From Mycobacterium kyogaense (lineage in GTDB: Bacteria; Actinomycetota; Actinomycetes; Mycobacteriales; Mycobacteriaceae): a DNA stretch of 64,000 nt. The DNA lies in assembly GCF_003254575.1 (NCBI RefSeq), contig NZ_QJUA01000002.1, positions 186,001 to 250,000 of the forward strand. The letters run 5' to 3'. The position numbers were made by a program, and so were the translations under genes. Each line of letters begins with the position of its first letter. The stretch's first letter is position 1. Below, one piece after another: positions 9,230 through 19,754 of this stretch. The notes beneath the pieces were generated by a model that ran no database searches, was not told the origin of the DNA, and saw only the letters and a program-made list of their open reading frames with translations.

Positions 9230-10417
9230 CTAGACCGGACTTTCGTTGCAGAACTTCTTCGGAGGGGCGCTCAGCAGGGTGAGCGGAATGGGGCCCTTGG
9301 GGGTGCGGCCGCCGCTGCGGGAGTGGTCGACGCTGGACTTCGGCTTGGTCCGATCCGCGGCGAGGGCGGGTTCGCCGTAGCCCTGCACGCATTCGGGGTC
9401 GGGGCCGTCCAGAGGAAGACCGGTGAAGAACTTCGCGGCCATGCAGCCGCCGCGGCAGGCGTCGTAGTGCCCGCAGCTGCCACACGCGCCGGCCGACTGC
9501 GGCTCCCGGAGCTCACGGAAGAGCTCGGAGTTCTGCCACACACTCTGGAAACCGTTGCCGGTCAGGATGTTTCCGGCCAGGAACTGGTCGTGGATGGCGA
9601 ACGGGCAGGCGTAGACGTCGCCGACCGGATCGATCAGGCAGACCACGCGGCCGGCACCGCAGAGGTTCAGCCCGGCAAGCGCGCCGGGCTCGCCGAGCCC
9701 GGACAGGTGGAAGAACGAATCGCCGGTGAGCACGCGTTCGCCGTGAGCGACCAGCCAGTCGTAGAGCTGGACCTGCTGCGCGGCGGTGGGGTGCAGCTCG
9801 TCCCAGACGTCGGCCCCGCGGCCCGACGGACGCAGCCGGGTGATGCGCAGCGTGGCGCCGTAGGAGTCGGCCAGAGCTTTGAACTCGTCGAGCTGGTCGA
9901 CGTTGTGACGGGTCACGACGACGGAGATCTTGGCGTCGGTGAAGCCTGCCGCACGCAGGTTCTCCAGCGCGCGGGTAGCCATGGCGAAGCTGCCTGGGCC
10001 GCGGACCGCGTCGTTGACCTCGGCGGTCGCGCCGTCCAGCGAGATCTGCACGTCGACGTAGTCGCTGGCAGCCAGCTTCGCGGCCACCTCTTCGGTGATG
10101 CGCACGCCGTTGGTGGAAAACTTGACCCCGACATGGTGGGCGGTGGCGTAGTCGACGAGCTCCCAGAAATCCGACCGCACCGTCGGCTCACCGCCACCGA
10201 TGTTGACGTAGAAGACCTGCATGCGCTCGAGCTCGTCGATGATGTCCTTGCACTGCTGGGTGGTCAGCTCGCGGGGATCGCGCTTGCCCGACGAGGACAG
10301 GCAGTGCACGCAGGACAGGTTGCAGGCGTAGGTGAGTTCCCACGTCAGGCAGATCGGGGCGTCGAGGCCACGTTCGAACTGGTCGACGAGCCGGGGCACG
10401 GGTGCGGTGACGGTCAT
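9230..10417 (-). CDS. mftC: Mycofactocin radical SAM maturase MftC
   Basis: This 395-residue radical SAM/SPASM enzyme has the CX3CX2C iron-sulfur motif at C32, C36 and C39 (TYACNLSCVHC). The SAM-binding GGGEP is near residue 72. The C-terminal SPASM region is cysteine-rich (CGSCGHYDACRGGCMAAKFF). MftC oxidatively decarboxylates the C-terminal Tyr of MftA and crosslinks it to the preceding Val. The ATG at 10417 is chosen because AGGAGA lies just upstream and the start overlaps the mftB stop (ATGA). An open frame continues upstream but without family-like sequence. Confidence 0.95.
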   Translation of the reverse strand: MTVTAPVPRLVDQFERGLDAPICLTWELTYACNLSCVHCLSSSGKRDPRELTTQQCKDIIDELERMQVFYVNIGGGEPTVRSDFWELVDYATAHHVGVKFSTNGVRITEEVAAKLAASDYVDVQISLDGATAEVNDAVRGPGSFAMATRALENLRAAGFTDAKISVVVTRHNVDQLDEFKALADSYGATLRITRLRPSGRGADVWDELHPTAAQQVQLYDWLVAHGERVLTGDSFFHLSGLGEPGALAGLNLCGAGRVVCLIDPVGDVYACPFAIHDQFLAGNILTGNGFQSVWQNSELFRELREPQSAGACGSCGHYDACRGGCMAAKFFTGLPLDGPDPECVQGYGEPALAADRTKPKSSVDHSRSGGRTPKGPIPLTLLSAPPKKFCNESPV

Positions 10418-10698
10418 CGGTCTTCTCCTGCGATGAGCATGTTCGACGAGACCAGCACACCCATGGCGTGCAGGTACGGCGTCAGTTGGTTGTCTTCGAG
10501 TCCTGCTGCGCGACAAGCGGATCGAACGTCGGGGTGATCAGACAGCGAGTTGATCACCTCGACGATCGTCCGGTTCTTCAGGAACGACAGCTTGCGGGTC
10601 CCGAAGTGGTAGAGCAGCGCGCCGAACGGCTCGGGCCGGACGGCCACCTGCGGATGCAGCCGCCAGCGCTGGTCCGGATCGAAAGTCGGCGCGGTCAT
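10414..10698 (-). CDS. mftB: Mycofactocin peptide chaperone MftB
   Basis: This 94-residue protein is a RiPP-recognition-element (PqqD-like) chaperone that binds MftA and presents it to MftC. The frame extends upstream, but the ATG at 10698, two bases after the mftA stop, gives a family-length protein beginning MTAPTFDPDQRW. The conserved RVRPEPFGALLYHF-type segment and the LSFLKN stretch fit the family. The stop overlaps the mftC start by four bases. Confidence 0.92.
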   Translation of the reverse strand: MTAPTFDPDQRWRLHPQVAVRPEPFGALLYHFGTRKLSFLKNRTIVEVINSLSDHPDVRSACRAAGLEDNQLTPYLHAMGVLVSSNMLIAGEDR

Positions 10699-10700
10699 GA

Positions 10701-10793
10701 TCAGTAGACCCCGCACATCCCGTCGATGGAGACCTCTTCGACCAGGCTCTCGGTGACCAGTTCGTCGTTCTCGGTGTGCTGACTCGGCTCCAT
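10701..10793 (-). CDS. mftA: Mycofactocin precursor peptide MftA
   Basis: This is a 30-residue ribosomal precursor starting at the ATG at 10793. Its acidic leader contains ELVTESLVEEVSIDG, and the conserved core ends IDGMCGVY with the terminal Val-Tyr that becomes the cofactor. An AAAGG ribosome site precedes the start. It is the first gene of the minus-strand operon mftABCDEFG and is divergent from mftR. Its extreme shortness makes it easy to miss in automated annotation. Confidence 0.96.
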   Translation of the reverse strand: MEPSQHTENDELVTESLVEEVSIDGMCGVY

Positions 10794-10826
10794 GGCGCTG
10801 CCTTTCTGTTCGGTGGGGCTCGACTT

Positions 10827-10863
10827 TTGTGACGCAGATCGCAACAATAAGGCACCGGGTGCC
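10827..10863. promoter_or_regulatory. Inverted repeats in the mftA/mftR divergent promoter region
   Basis: The 90-bp spacer between mftA and mftR holds two symmetric elements. One is an interrupted dyad, TTGT...ACAA with inner CG...CG, at 10827-10847. The other is a perfect 6-bp inverted repeat, GGCACCGGGTGCC, at 10851-10863. One or both are plausible operators for MftR, a TetR protein reported to repress the mft operon and respond to long-chain acyl-CoA. Which one it uses is not decided by the sequence. Confidence 0.5.
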
Positions 10864-10883
10864 GAAATGGAAGAGGGGTGCCG

Positions 10884-11489
10884 ATGCCAACCGAGAAGGC
10901 ACGTGTCGGCCGTCGCCGGTCGACCAGCTGGGAGCACATCAGTGCGGTCGCGATCGACCTGTTCACCGAGCGTGGTTTCGACGACGTCAGCGTCGACGAC
11001 GTCGCGACGGCCGCGGGGATCGCCCGCCGGACCCTGTTCCGGTACTACCCGTCGAAGAACGCCCTGCCGTGGGGTGACTTCGACGCTCACCTCGGTCTGA
11101 TGCAGGGACTGCTGGCCGCCACCGATCCCGCCGCCCCGATTCACGAGGCGCTGCGCGAGGCACTCCTGGCGTTCAACGACTTCGACGATGCGGACCGACA
11201 TCGGCAACGAATGCGGTTGATTCTGGAAACCGAAGCGCTGCAGGCGTATTCGATGACGATGTATGCGGGCTGGCGGGCGGTGGTCGCCTCGTATGTCGCG
11301 CGGCGCCTGCAGGTGTCCCCGACTGACCTCGTCCCGCAGACGGTGGCCTGGACGATGCTGGCAGTGGCGCTGACGGCTTACGAACAGTGGCTCGCCGACG
11401 AGTCGGTGTCACTTGCCGCCGCGCTGGGCGGCGCCTTCGACCTGTTGGCCGGCGGTCTCGCGGGCCTGGACGCTCAGAACGGGGGCTGA
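10884..11489 (+). CDS. mftR: Mycofactocin operon TetR regulator MftR
   Basis: This 201-residue TetR-family protein is divergent from mftA. The helix-turn-helix ([21 protein letters not shown]) lies at about residues 36-56, and an effector-binding helical domain with TYEQW-type aromatic residues follows. ATG 10884 is preferred over GTG 10878 because AGAGGGG lies at 10872-10878. MftR is known in mycobacteria to control mycofactocin synthesis. The 3' end overlaps the convergent HNH gene by 16 bp. Confidence 0.9.
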   Translation: MPTEKARVGRRRSTSWEHISAVAIDLFTERGFDDVSVDDVATAAGIARRTLFRYYPSKNALPWGDFDAHLGLMQGLLAATDPAAPIHEALREALLAFNDFDDADRHRQRMRLILETEALQAYSMTMYAGWRAVVASYVARRLQVSPTDLVPQTVAWTMLAVALTAYEQWLADESVSLAAALGGAFDLLAGGLAGLDAQNGG

Positions 11490-13318
11490 CCCTCGCTGCC
11501 GTACCGCGGAGTCGCCATTGCTGCACGAATCTTGCGGTTCTGCGCGCGTTCGGCTTTCACGCGTGCGGCAACCTCGGCGCTGCGTGGGCGGCGCCGGGTG
11601 GGCATCTTGGCGGTTCGCGCCGCATCGTCCGGCGGCACGGGCGGAGGCGGTGGAAGCTCGGCCGTTGCCGCCGGGAACTGCGGGAAGAACAGCGTGCTGC
11701 CGGGATTGGTCGTGTGAGTGCGACCGCCGGGCGCGGTGAACGTCACTGCACCGTCGGCTGTTTGTACCTCGGTCCAGCCGTCGGGGCCGAAGCAGAACGT
11801 CTTCATGAGGTGATGCGTTCGGCACTTGCAATTTAGGTTCGACGGGTGCGTCGGCCCGTACGGCCACGGCACACAATGATCGATGTCGCACCGATCGGCG
11901 GGCACGTCGCAGCCGGGGAAGCGGCAGAACATGTCGCGGAGTCGGATGAACTGAGCGAGCCGGGCAGAGGGACGATAGTTCGGTTCAGGATCTGGCCCAG
12001 GTATCCACAGCGGCCGTACCTTCGCGCCGCCGCTGATGGCGTCGGCCAGCGCAACAGCCGGCATGACCTTCAGTCCGGGCAGCAGCGCCACTCCGGTGTC
12101 GCTCAAAGAGCGAGGCGCACAATCTGTTTCGCTTTCGCGAGCATGGTCTACCGACTCGTCGAACTCCGCGGCGGCCGGTTTTCCGGAGGCCTGCTCCTCT
12201 GAGGCGGGCTTTGTCGCGGCGTCGACCGTCGCATCGAGACCAACGTCTACCGACTCGTCGAACTCTGCGGCGCCGGATTTCCTGGGAGCCTGCTCCGTTG
12301 AGGCGGGCTTTGTCGCGGCGTCGACCGTCGCATCGAGACCAACGTCTACCGACTCGTCGAACTCTGCGGCGCCGGATTTCCCGGAGGCCTGCTCCGTTAA
12401 GGCGGGCTTTGTCGCGGCGTCGACCGTCGCATCGAGACCAACGTCTGACTGCTCCCCGGCGGCCTGCTGCGGTGACGCCGAGTGCTGCGGCGAGTCCTCC
12501 TTGGTCGCGGCGTCGACCGCCGCCTGATCAGCGATCACGTGAACCACTACATGCGATGCCGGCGCGGGTGCGTCAGCCTTCGGGCACGCCGGCGACCCGC
12601 AGCGGCAGGGCAGATGCTGTCGGCCGTTGAGCAGCGCGCCCGCGGCATCGGAACGGCGCTCCCCCACGCTGCGCGGATCGTTCTCGCAGACGCCGTTGAT
12701 CATCGCGATGATGCGCCGCTCGGCCGCAATACCATCGGCAGCCATCAAACGGCCCCACGCCGACATGGTCTCCGCGCCGTCCTCGTGCGCCCCGACCTTG
12801 AAGTCACGCTCCTGCACAACATCTTTGGCCAACCGCACCGCGTCGGGGTCATAGCGTTCGATCAGAGCGTTGACGGCCCCGGTCAGCTTCTCCTCCGACA
12901 AGGCCCCCCACGACACCGCGCGCTCGGCGAGCGCCGCATCGATCTCGGCCAGCACCCGGTCGTCGTCGACCAGGTGCGTCCGCCACGTCAGTTCGCTGAT
13001 CACGCGGATACTGATCCGCCCCTGGCAGAACAGCTCCGCGACCCGGGGCAGGCGGTCCCGCAACGCCATCGCGATGCGCATCTGGCTCGATGCGCGCCGC
13101 TGCCCGATGGTGAGAGCAGCGCCGATCCGCGCCGCGGTCAGAGCCCACAGATCGAACGTCCAGCGCGCGCGGTCGTCGTCGTCACCGACACTGCGGCGCG
13201 TCAATTCGGCGATGGCGGCCAACCGCCGCGCGCACGCCTGGCCCTCCTCGACCGCCGCCTGTTCGATCGCGCCCACCAGCGCCTCATCGGCGACATCGGC
13301 GAACATGTGTTCGAACAT
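11474..13318 (-). CDS. DUF222/HNH endonuclease-like protein (13E12-repeat type) with internal repeats
   Basis: This 614-residue protein has the two-part architecture common in actinobacteria: an N-terminal DUF222 helical domain (about residues 1-260) and a C-terminal HNH nuclease motif, [19 protein letters not shown], with [10 protein letters not shown]. Between them is a low-complexity acidic linker containing three 33-residue tandem repeats ([15 protein letters not shown]...EFDESV), encoded by 12149-12445. The ATG at 13318 is chosen because conserved DUF222 sequence begins there. Such proteins are multicopy in mycobacteria; their function is not established, and nuclease activity is inferred only from the motif. 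Confidence 0.85.
   Translation of the reverse strand: MFEHMFADVADEALVGAIEQAAVEEGQACARRLAAIAELTRRSVGDDDDRARWTFDLWALTAARIGAALTIGQRRASSQMRIAMALRDRLPRVAELFCQGRISIRVISELTWRTHLVDDDRVLAEIDAALAERAVSWGALSEEKLTGAVNALIERYDPDAVRLAKDVVQERDFKVGAHEDGAETMSAWGRLMAADGIAAERRIIAMINGVCENDPRSVGERRSDAAGALLNGRQHLPCRCGSPACPKADAPAPASHVVVHVIADQAAVDAATKEDSPQHSASPQQAAGEQSDVGLDATVDAATKPALTEQASGKSGAAEFDESVDVGLDATVDAATKPASTEQAPRKSGAAEFDESVDVGLDATVDAATKPASEEQASGKPAAAEFDESVDHARESETDCAPRSLSDTGVALLPGLKVMPAVALADAISGGAKVRPLWIPGPDPEPNYRPSARLAQFIRLRDMFCRFPGCDVPADRCDIDHCVPWPYGPTHPSNLNCKCRTHHLMKTFCFGPDGWTEVQTADGAVTFTAPGGRTHTTNPGSTLFFPQFPAATAELPPPPPVPPDDAARTAKMPTRRRPRSAEVAARVKAERAQNRKIRAAMATPRYGSEGQPPF
12149..12445 (-). repeat. Three tandem 99-bp in-frame repeats
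   Basis: The motif GTCTACCGACTCGTCGAAC recurs at 12146, 12245 and 12344, and the next unit boundary is at 12443, exactly 99 bp apart each time. The units encode three near-identical 33-residue linker repeats of the DUF222/HNH protein. They differ by a few substitutions ([30 protein letters not shown]). Copy number could vary between strains. Confidence 0.92.
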
Positions 13319-13456
13319 GACTCGAGTATGGCCCCTCACGCCGACGACCGAGCACGCCGAGAGCGCCCAGGACCGCCGCCTGTGGATGAATCTCGATGTG
13401 GGGATAACTCCGGCAAAACTGAGGCCCACCGAACAATCATGTGCTATTCCAAAACC

Positions 13457-14122
13457 ATGGTGACGCGACTGCACCATGGGCGTCGAACGTGGCTGGTCAC
13501 TCTCGCGCTGCTCGCCGTCGTCCCGGTGCTCTACTGCTCGATGTTCCTGCCCCGCGACGTGAACACCTGGCTCATTCGCGAGGAGCGCCCCATCGAACTC
13601 CTCGGCGTGGTCGGGCTTCTCGCCTGTTGCGTGGCCTGCGTGGCGCTGTGGCGCGCCACCCGCGGCGACCCGCAATGGCCGCGGCTGCGACGGGTGGCAC
13701 TGCTCGGATTCGCGGCACTGCTGTTCTTCGGCGCCGGCGAAGAAGAGAGCTGGGGTCAACGCCTGCTCGGTATCGAGACGCCGAGCTCATACAAACAGAT
13801 CAACGAGCAGGGCGAGACCAACCTGCACAACCTCTCGCTGTTCGACCACATCAACTCCGAGACTCTGTTCTCGCTGCTGTGGTTCACCCTCGGCGTGCTC
13901 GTGCCGGTACTGGCTCTGCTACCCGGACCCCGGCGGGTCTGCGAGCGCATCCTGCCGATCCTGCCGGTGCCCCTGGCGTGTGTCTTCGTCACCAATCAGG
14001 TGGTCTTCTGGGGGTTCGACGCTCTGTTCGCCCACAACCCCACGTGGTACGACTCGGAGTATCCCGCGGTCTACACCCTGGTCGAGATCAAGGAGACCGT
14101 CGCCGAGCTCGCCCTGGGATGA
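13457..14122 (+). CDS. Conserved hypothetical membrane protein
   Basis: This is a protein of about 221 residues with five hydrophobic segments (about residues 12-31, 46-63, 78-93, 133-150 and 165-185). A loop motif FGAGEEESWGQRLLG follows TM3, an acidic/aromatic signature I recognise from uncharacterised membrane proteins of several phyla. I do not know its function. The start is uncertain: ATG 13457, GTG 13460 and an upstream ATG at 13439 are in frame, none with a clear ribosome site. It is convergent with the flavoprotein gene, with a 4-bp gap, and divergent from the HNH gene. Confidence 0.75.
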   Translation: MVTRLHHGRRTWLVTLALLAVVPVLYCSMFLPRDVNTWLIREERPIELLGVVGLLACCVACVALWRATRGDPQWPRLRRVALLGFAALLFFGAGEEESWGQRLLGIETPSSYKQINEQGETNLHNLSLFDHINSETLFSLLWFTLGVLVPVLALLPGPRRVCERILPILPVPLACVFVTNQVVFWGFDALFAHNPTWYDSEYPAVYTLVEIKETVAELALG

Positions 14123-14126
14123 GGAT

Positions 14127-15320
14127 TCAGCCTTCTCGCACTGCACTATCGCCGAGCAGATCGCTGATCGGTGCGCCCGCAGCGATCTTCGCCCGCACCT
14201 TCATGACCTTTCCGGGCATGCCGCCGCCGACGACGCCCACGACGACACCGTCGCGCTCGTAGTAGGCCAGGAACTTGCGGCCATCGTCCTCGACCACGTG
14301 CACGACATCGGTGGCCTCGGGCTCACCCAGGGCCTGGATCTTCACGTCGTACTGGTCGCTCCAGAAGTACGGGACGGAGACCGCGGCGGGCGCGTCCTCA
14401 CCCAGCAGTGCGGGTACCAGAGCCCGCGCCTGATCGGCGACATTGCTCCAATGCTCGACTCGCACTTGACCTTTGGTCTCATCACGCCAGGACGCGACGT
14501 CTCCGATGGCCCAGACGTGCGGCGCACTGGCGCGGCCGACGTGATCGCACACCACGCCGTTGTCCACCGTGATGCCGCTGCCCTCGAGCCAGTCGGTGGC
14601 CGGATGGGAGCCGATGCCCACGACCACGAGGTCGGCGTCGATCTGCTGACCGTCCGACAGGGTCACCGAGCGCACCCGGGCATCCCCGGCCACGGAATCG
14701 ACCCCGACGCCGCACCGCACGTCCACGCCCTCGGCCTTGTGCAACCGCGTCACCAGGGCGCCGATCTGCTCGCCCAGCACCGACGCCAGCGGGGCCGGTT
14801 GAGGTTCGACGAGTACCACGTCGACACCCAGCTTGCGCAGGCTCGCCGCGACCTCACAGCCGATGAAGCCCGCACCGATGACCACCGCGCGACGCGCGTC
14901 CGCCGCCTCACGCCGCAACGCGAGGCTCTCGTCGACATTGCGCAGCACATGGATGCCGGCCAGGTCAGGGAACGACCGAATCCGCCTGGGCACCAGACCC
15001 GTCGCGATCACCAGCTCGTCGTAGCCGAGCTGTGAACCGTCGGCCAGCGTCACCGTCTGCGCCGCAGTGTCCACCGAGCGTGCACCGTTGCGGAGAACGA
15101 GCGTGATGTCCTTCTCCGCGTAGAAGTCGGCAGGCTTCAGCGTCGTCTCGTCGAGCTCGGCCCGCAGCACCTCCTTGGACAGAGGCGGCCGGTCGTAGGG
15201 CAGGTGCTCCTCGTCGCTGACGATGGTCACCGGCCCCGCATACTCCGCCCGGCGCAGCTGCTCAGCCGTGCGAGCGGCAGCCAGACCGCCTCCGACGATC
15301 ACGACACCAGAAGTGCTCAT
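14127..15320 (-). CDS. NAD(P)/FAD-dependent ferredoxin/rubredoxin reductase-like oxidoreductase
   Basis: This 397-residue flavoprotein is of the BphA4/putidaredoxin-reductase class. The N-terminal FAD site is VIVGGGLAAARTAEQL, with LPYDRPPLSKE following. The NAD-binding site is VVIGAGFIGCEVA near residue 145, and the second FAD motif VWAIGDVA is near residue 270. It probably passes electrons from NAD(P)H to a ferredoxin serving a monooxygenase; no ferredoxin gene is adjacent. The corresponding M. tuberculosis gene (Rv0688, from memory) lies near the SDR at 18021, whereas here an arginine-catabolism module separates them. Confidence 0.9.
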   Translation of the reverse strand: MSTSGVVIVGGGLAAARTAEQLRRAEYAGPVTIVSDEEHLPYDRPPLSKEVLRAELDETTLKPADFYAEKDITLVLRNGARSVDTAAQTVTLADGSQLGYDELVIATGLVPRRIRSFPDLAGIHVLRNVDESLALRREAADARRAVVIGAGFIGCEVAASLRKLGVDVVLVEPQPAPLASVLGEQIGALVTRLHKAEGVDVRCGVGVDSVAGDARVRSVTLSDGQQIDADLVVVGIGSHPATDWLEGSGITVDNGVVCDHVGRASAPHVWAIGDVASWRDETKGQVRVEHWSNVADQARALVPALLGEDAPAAVSVPYFWSDQYDVKIQALGEPEATDVVHVVEDDGRKFLAYYERDGVVVGVVGGGMPGKVMKVRAKIAAGAPISDLLGDSAVREG

Positions 15321-15363
15321 CAGGGTTTTCTACCGCATCATCGACAGCAGGTGAGCGCCACCC

Positions 15364-15813
15364 TCAGCTCAGGGCCCGCTCGATGATGTTCGACAGGACG
15401 ACGATGCTCTCGCTGCGTTCGATGTCGGCACTGGACCGGATGCGCTCGAGCGCCTCTTCGAGATGACGCATGTCGCGGGCCAGAACGTGCAGCATGGCGT
15501 CGGCCGTGCCCGTGACCGTGGCCGCACTGACCACCTCGGGGATGTCCTGCCACGCGGCGCGCAGCTGGTCCGGCGCGATCGTGCCGTGGCAGAACACCTG
15601 CACGTAGGCCTCGGTCGTCCAGCCGAGCGCGGTGCGATCGACGACGGTGGTGAAGGTGCGGATCACCCCGCTGTCCAGCATGCGGTCGACACGTCGTTTG
15701 ACCGCGGGCGCCGAGAGGTTCACACGCTGACCGATCTCGGCGAACGTCGCACGGGCATTGTCGGCCAGCTCCGCGAGGATCTGTTCGTCGGTCTCGTCCA
15801 ACCGCTCAGCCAC
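15364..15813 (-). CDS. Lrp/AsnC-family transcriptional regulator
   Basis: This 149-residue protein has an N-terminal winged HTH (LDETDEQILAELADNARATF..., with NLSAPAVKRRVDRM as recognition helix) and a C-terminal RAM/effector domain with the GTADAMLHVLA strand-turn. GTG 15813 has a perfect AGGAGGT ribosome site at 15820-15826. It is divergent from the arginine-dihydrolase-like gene and rocD, so it probably activates that operon in response to arginine or ornithine. The same regulator/ddaH/rocD grouping occurs elsewhere in M. tuberculosis (Rv2324-Rv2321c, from memory). Confidence 0.9.
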   Translation of the reverse strand: MAERLDETDEQILAELADNARATFAEIGQRVNLSAPAVKRRVDRMLDSGVIRTFTTVVDRTALGWTTEAYVQVFCHGTIAPDQLRAAWQDIPEVVSAATVTGTADAMLHVLARDMRHLEEALERIRSSADIERSESIVVLSNIIERALS

Positions 15814-15880
15814 CGATTCACCTCCTCACGCAACAAAACGCCGCCGATACGAGTTTGGCACAACAGACAGCGCATAGACA

Positions 15881-15904
15881 CGCAACATCTGAAGATTGAT
15901 TGCG
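15881..15904. promoter_or_regulatory. Candidate Lrp-type operator
   Basis: CGCAA at 15881-15885 and TTGCG at 15900-15904 form an inverted repeat with a 14-bp AT-richer centre. It lies in the 118-bp spacer between the divergent lrp-like and ddaH-like genes. Spaced dyads of this kind fit Lrp/AsnC dimers. The arms are short, so this is tentative. Confidence 0.3.
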
Positions 15905-15931
15905 TCAGCCACCGCGAAATATCGTGCAGTC

Positions 15932-16806
15932 ATGACGATGGACATCGCCGACAGTGCGATCCCACGGGCCCAGACCCGGCCTCACACCCGGCCTCACGAG
16001 AAGGCCGACCGCACCGCCCGGCACCGCCGCTTCGTGATGATCCGCCCCACCCACTTCGCCGTCGACTACGTCATCAACCCATGGATGGACCTGTCCACGC
16101 CCGTCGACACCGCACGCGCCGTTGCGCAGTGGGAAACGTTGCGGCAGGCCTACATAGACCTCGGTCACACCGTCGACGAGGTCCATCCGGCGCCCGGCCT
16201 CCCCGACATGGTCTACGCCGCCAACGGCGCCATGGCGGTCGGCGGGCGCGCTGTCGTGGCGCGCTTCGCCCACGCCGAACGCGCCGGCGAGGCACCGGCA
16301 CACGCGGCCTGGATGCTCGATCACGGCTTCGTCAGCGTCCAGACCCGGCACACCAACGAAGGCCAGGGCGATCTGCTGCTCGTCGGGTCGACGATCCTCG
16401 CCGGCTACGGATTCCGCACCGATCGACGGGCCCACCAAGAGGTTGCCGACCATCTGCAGGTCCCGCTCGTCAGCCTGGAACTGGTCGACCCGCGGTTCTA
16501 CCATCTCGACACCGCGCTGGCCGTTCTCGATGACACGAGCATCGCGTACTACCCGCCCGCGTTCGCCGACCACTCGCTGGCCACGCTGCGCAGGCTCTAC
16601 CCCCACGCCATCGAAGTCGCCAGCGCCGACGCCTACGCGCTGGGCCTCAACGTCGTCTCAGACGGCCTCAACGTCGTGATGCCCGCCGCCGCGACCGGCT
16701 TCGCCGACCAATTGCGCCAGCACGGATTCCGGCCGGTGGGCGTCGATCTGTCCGAGTTGCTCAAGGGCGGCGGCTCGGTGAAATGCTGCACGCTGGAGGT
16801 TCATTC

Positions 16807-16810
<4 letters not shown>
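15932..16810 (+). CDS. Arginine dihydrolase/dimethylargininase-like enzyme (guanidine-modifying superfamily)
   Basis: This 292-residue beta/alpha-propeller enzyme is of the arginine deiminase/DDAH superfamily. It has a DMVYAANGAM segment with Asn98 where deiminases carry Asp, a central HTNEGQGDLLLVG histidine motif, LDTALAVLDD, and a C-terminal GGGSVKCC with nucleophile Cys285. Asn at the first position is the hallmark of arginine dihydrolases (ArgZ type), which release ornithine and two ammonia. That product would feed RocD, whose start overlaps this stop (ATGA). The ATG at 15932 is chosen; ATG 15938 is equally possible. Such genes are often annotated as dimethylargininase, and the exact reaction is inferred. 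Confidence 0.82.
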
Positions 16811-18872
<2,062 letters not shown>

Positions 18873-18883
18873 CTAACAGCAGA

Positions 18884-18901
18884 ACTAGAACGCGTTCTAG
18901 T
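18884..18901. promoter_or_regulatory. Perfect KstR-like palindrome
   Basis: ACTAGAACGCGTTCTAGT is an 18-bp perfect palindrome. Its core from 18886 to 18899 matches the published consensus of the cholesterol-catabolism repressor KstR (TNNAACNNGTTNNA) at every fixed position. It lies between the SDR start codon and the end of the SHOCT membrane gene, so it most likely controls the SDR. Confidence 0.75.
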
Positions 18902-18903
18902 CC

Positions 18904-19731
18904 CTAGAGCTCGGCGATGATCTGCTGCCGTTTGGCGGTGTACTCGGCCTCGCTGATGGCGCCGGTCGCACGCAACGTCTCGAGTTCCTGGAGCCGCTGC
19001 GCGACGGTAGGCGCGGCGGGCGCCATGGGTTGAGCGGCCGGGGTGACCGGCACGGGCGGCGGCGCCTGCTGCGCGGCCGCCCGCCTCACGATGGCCTGCA
19101 CCTGCTGACGCGCGGCAGGATTGGACCGCAGGTCGACCATGCTGTCGGTGCCGATCCCGTTGGCCTTGAGTACCTGCATGATCTCCATCAGCGGCTCTAC
19201 CTGGCCGGTCAGGTCATAGGTCCGGTTGTCTTCGGCGATCGAGAACGTCGCCGGCATCAGGCCACTGATCAGGGCGCTTCGCTCCCAGTCGATCTGGTAA
19301 TCGTTGGTGACCGGATCGACCAGCACCACGAGGTGGCGACTCATGATCATCGGCTGCCGACCCATCGACGCGACCACCTTGTCCTGGGTGGAGAACGGCG
19401 TGATCCCCGGCCCGGAGACCCGCAGATCCAGCTTGACCAGGGGCTGTTCGTTGATGCGGGTGTTCGTCTCGTGAATCCCGACGACCTGCGCCAGCGCCAG
19501 TACCCCGCTGGCCTCAAGCTCCTGGGTCTTGGCCGCAGCCCGAGCGCCGAAGCCGGTGATACCCAGCGCGATCAGAATGTCGACCGCGGTGATGAGCAGG
19601 CCTCCCCAGAACATCCAGCTCATCATCGGGTCGCGGCCCGAGACGAAATAGATCACCAGGAAGATCGGCCCGACGATGCCGCAGAGCAGCACGAATGCCT
19701 GGACCTTCAGATAGCGCCAGAATGTCGACAC
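18904..19731 (-). CDS. SHOCT-domain membrane protein
   Basis: This 275-residue protein has two N-terminal membrane helices (about residues 10-30 and 38-60) and a cytosolic beta-rich middle domain. A Pro/Ala-rich linker (about 222-245) precedes a C-terminal SHOCT motif, RLQELETLRATGAISEAEY. SHOCT domains are short oligomerisation modules often found on membrane or stress proteins; the function here is unknown. It sits where M. tuberculosis has Rv0686, next to tuf. No enzyme motif is visible. Confidence 0.85.
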   Translation of the reverse strand: MSTFWRYLKVQAFVLLCGIVGPIFLVIYFVSGRDPMMSWMFWGGLLITAVDILIALGITGFGARAAAKTQELEASGVLALAQVVGIHETNTRINEQPLVKLDLRVSGPGITPFSTQDKVVASMGRQPMIMSRHLVVLVDPVTNDYQIDWERSALISGLMPATFSIAEDNRTYDLTGQVEPLMEIMQVLKANGIGTDSMVDLRSNPAARQQVQAIVRRAAAQQAPPPVPVTPAAQPMAPAAPTVAQRLQELETLRATGAISEAEYTAKRQQIIAEL

Positions 19732-19754
19732 GGGTCAGATTATGACCCGATCGT

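Noticed and set aside
12149-12445. CRISPR-like or mobile repeat array
   Set aside because: The three 99-bp units are contiguous, with no spacers, and encode in-frame protein repeats.
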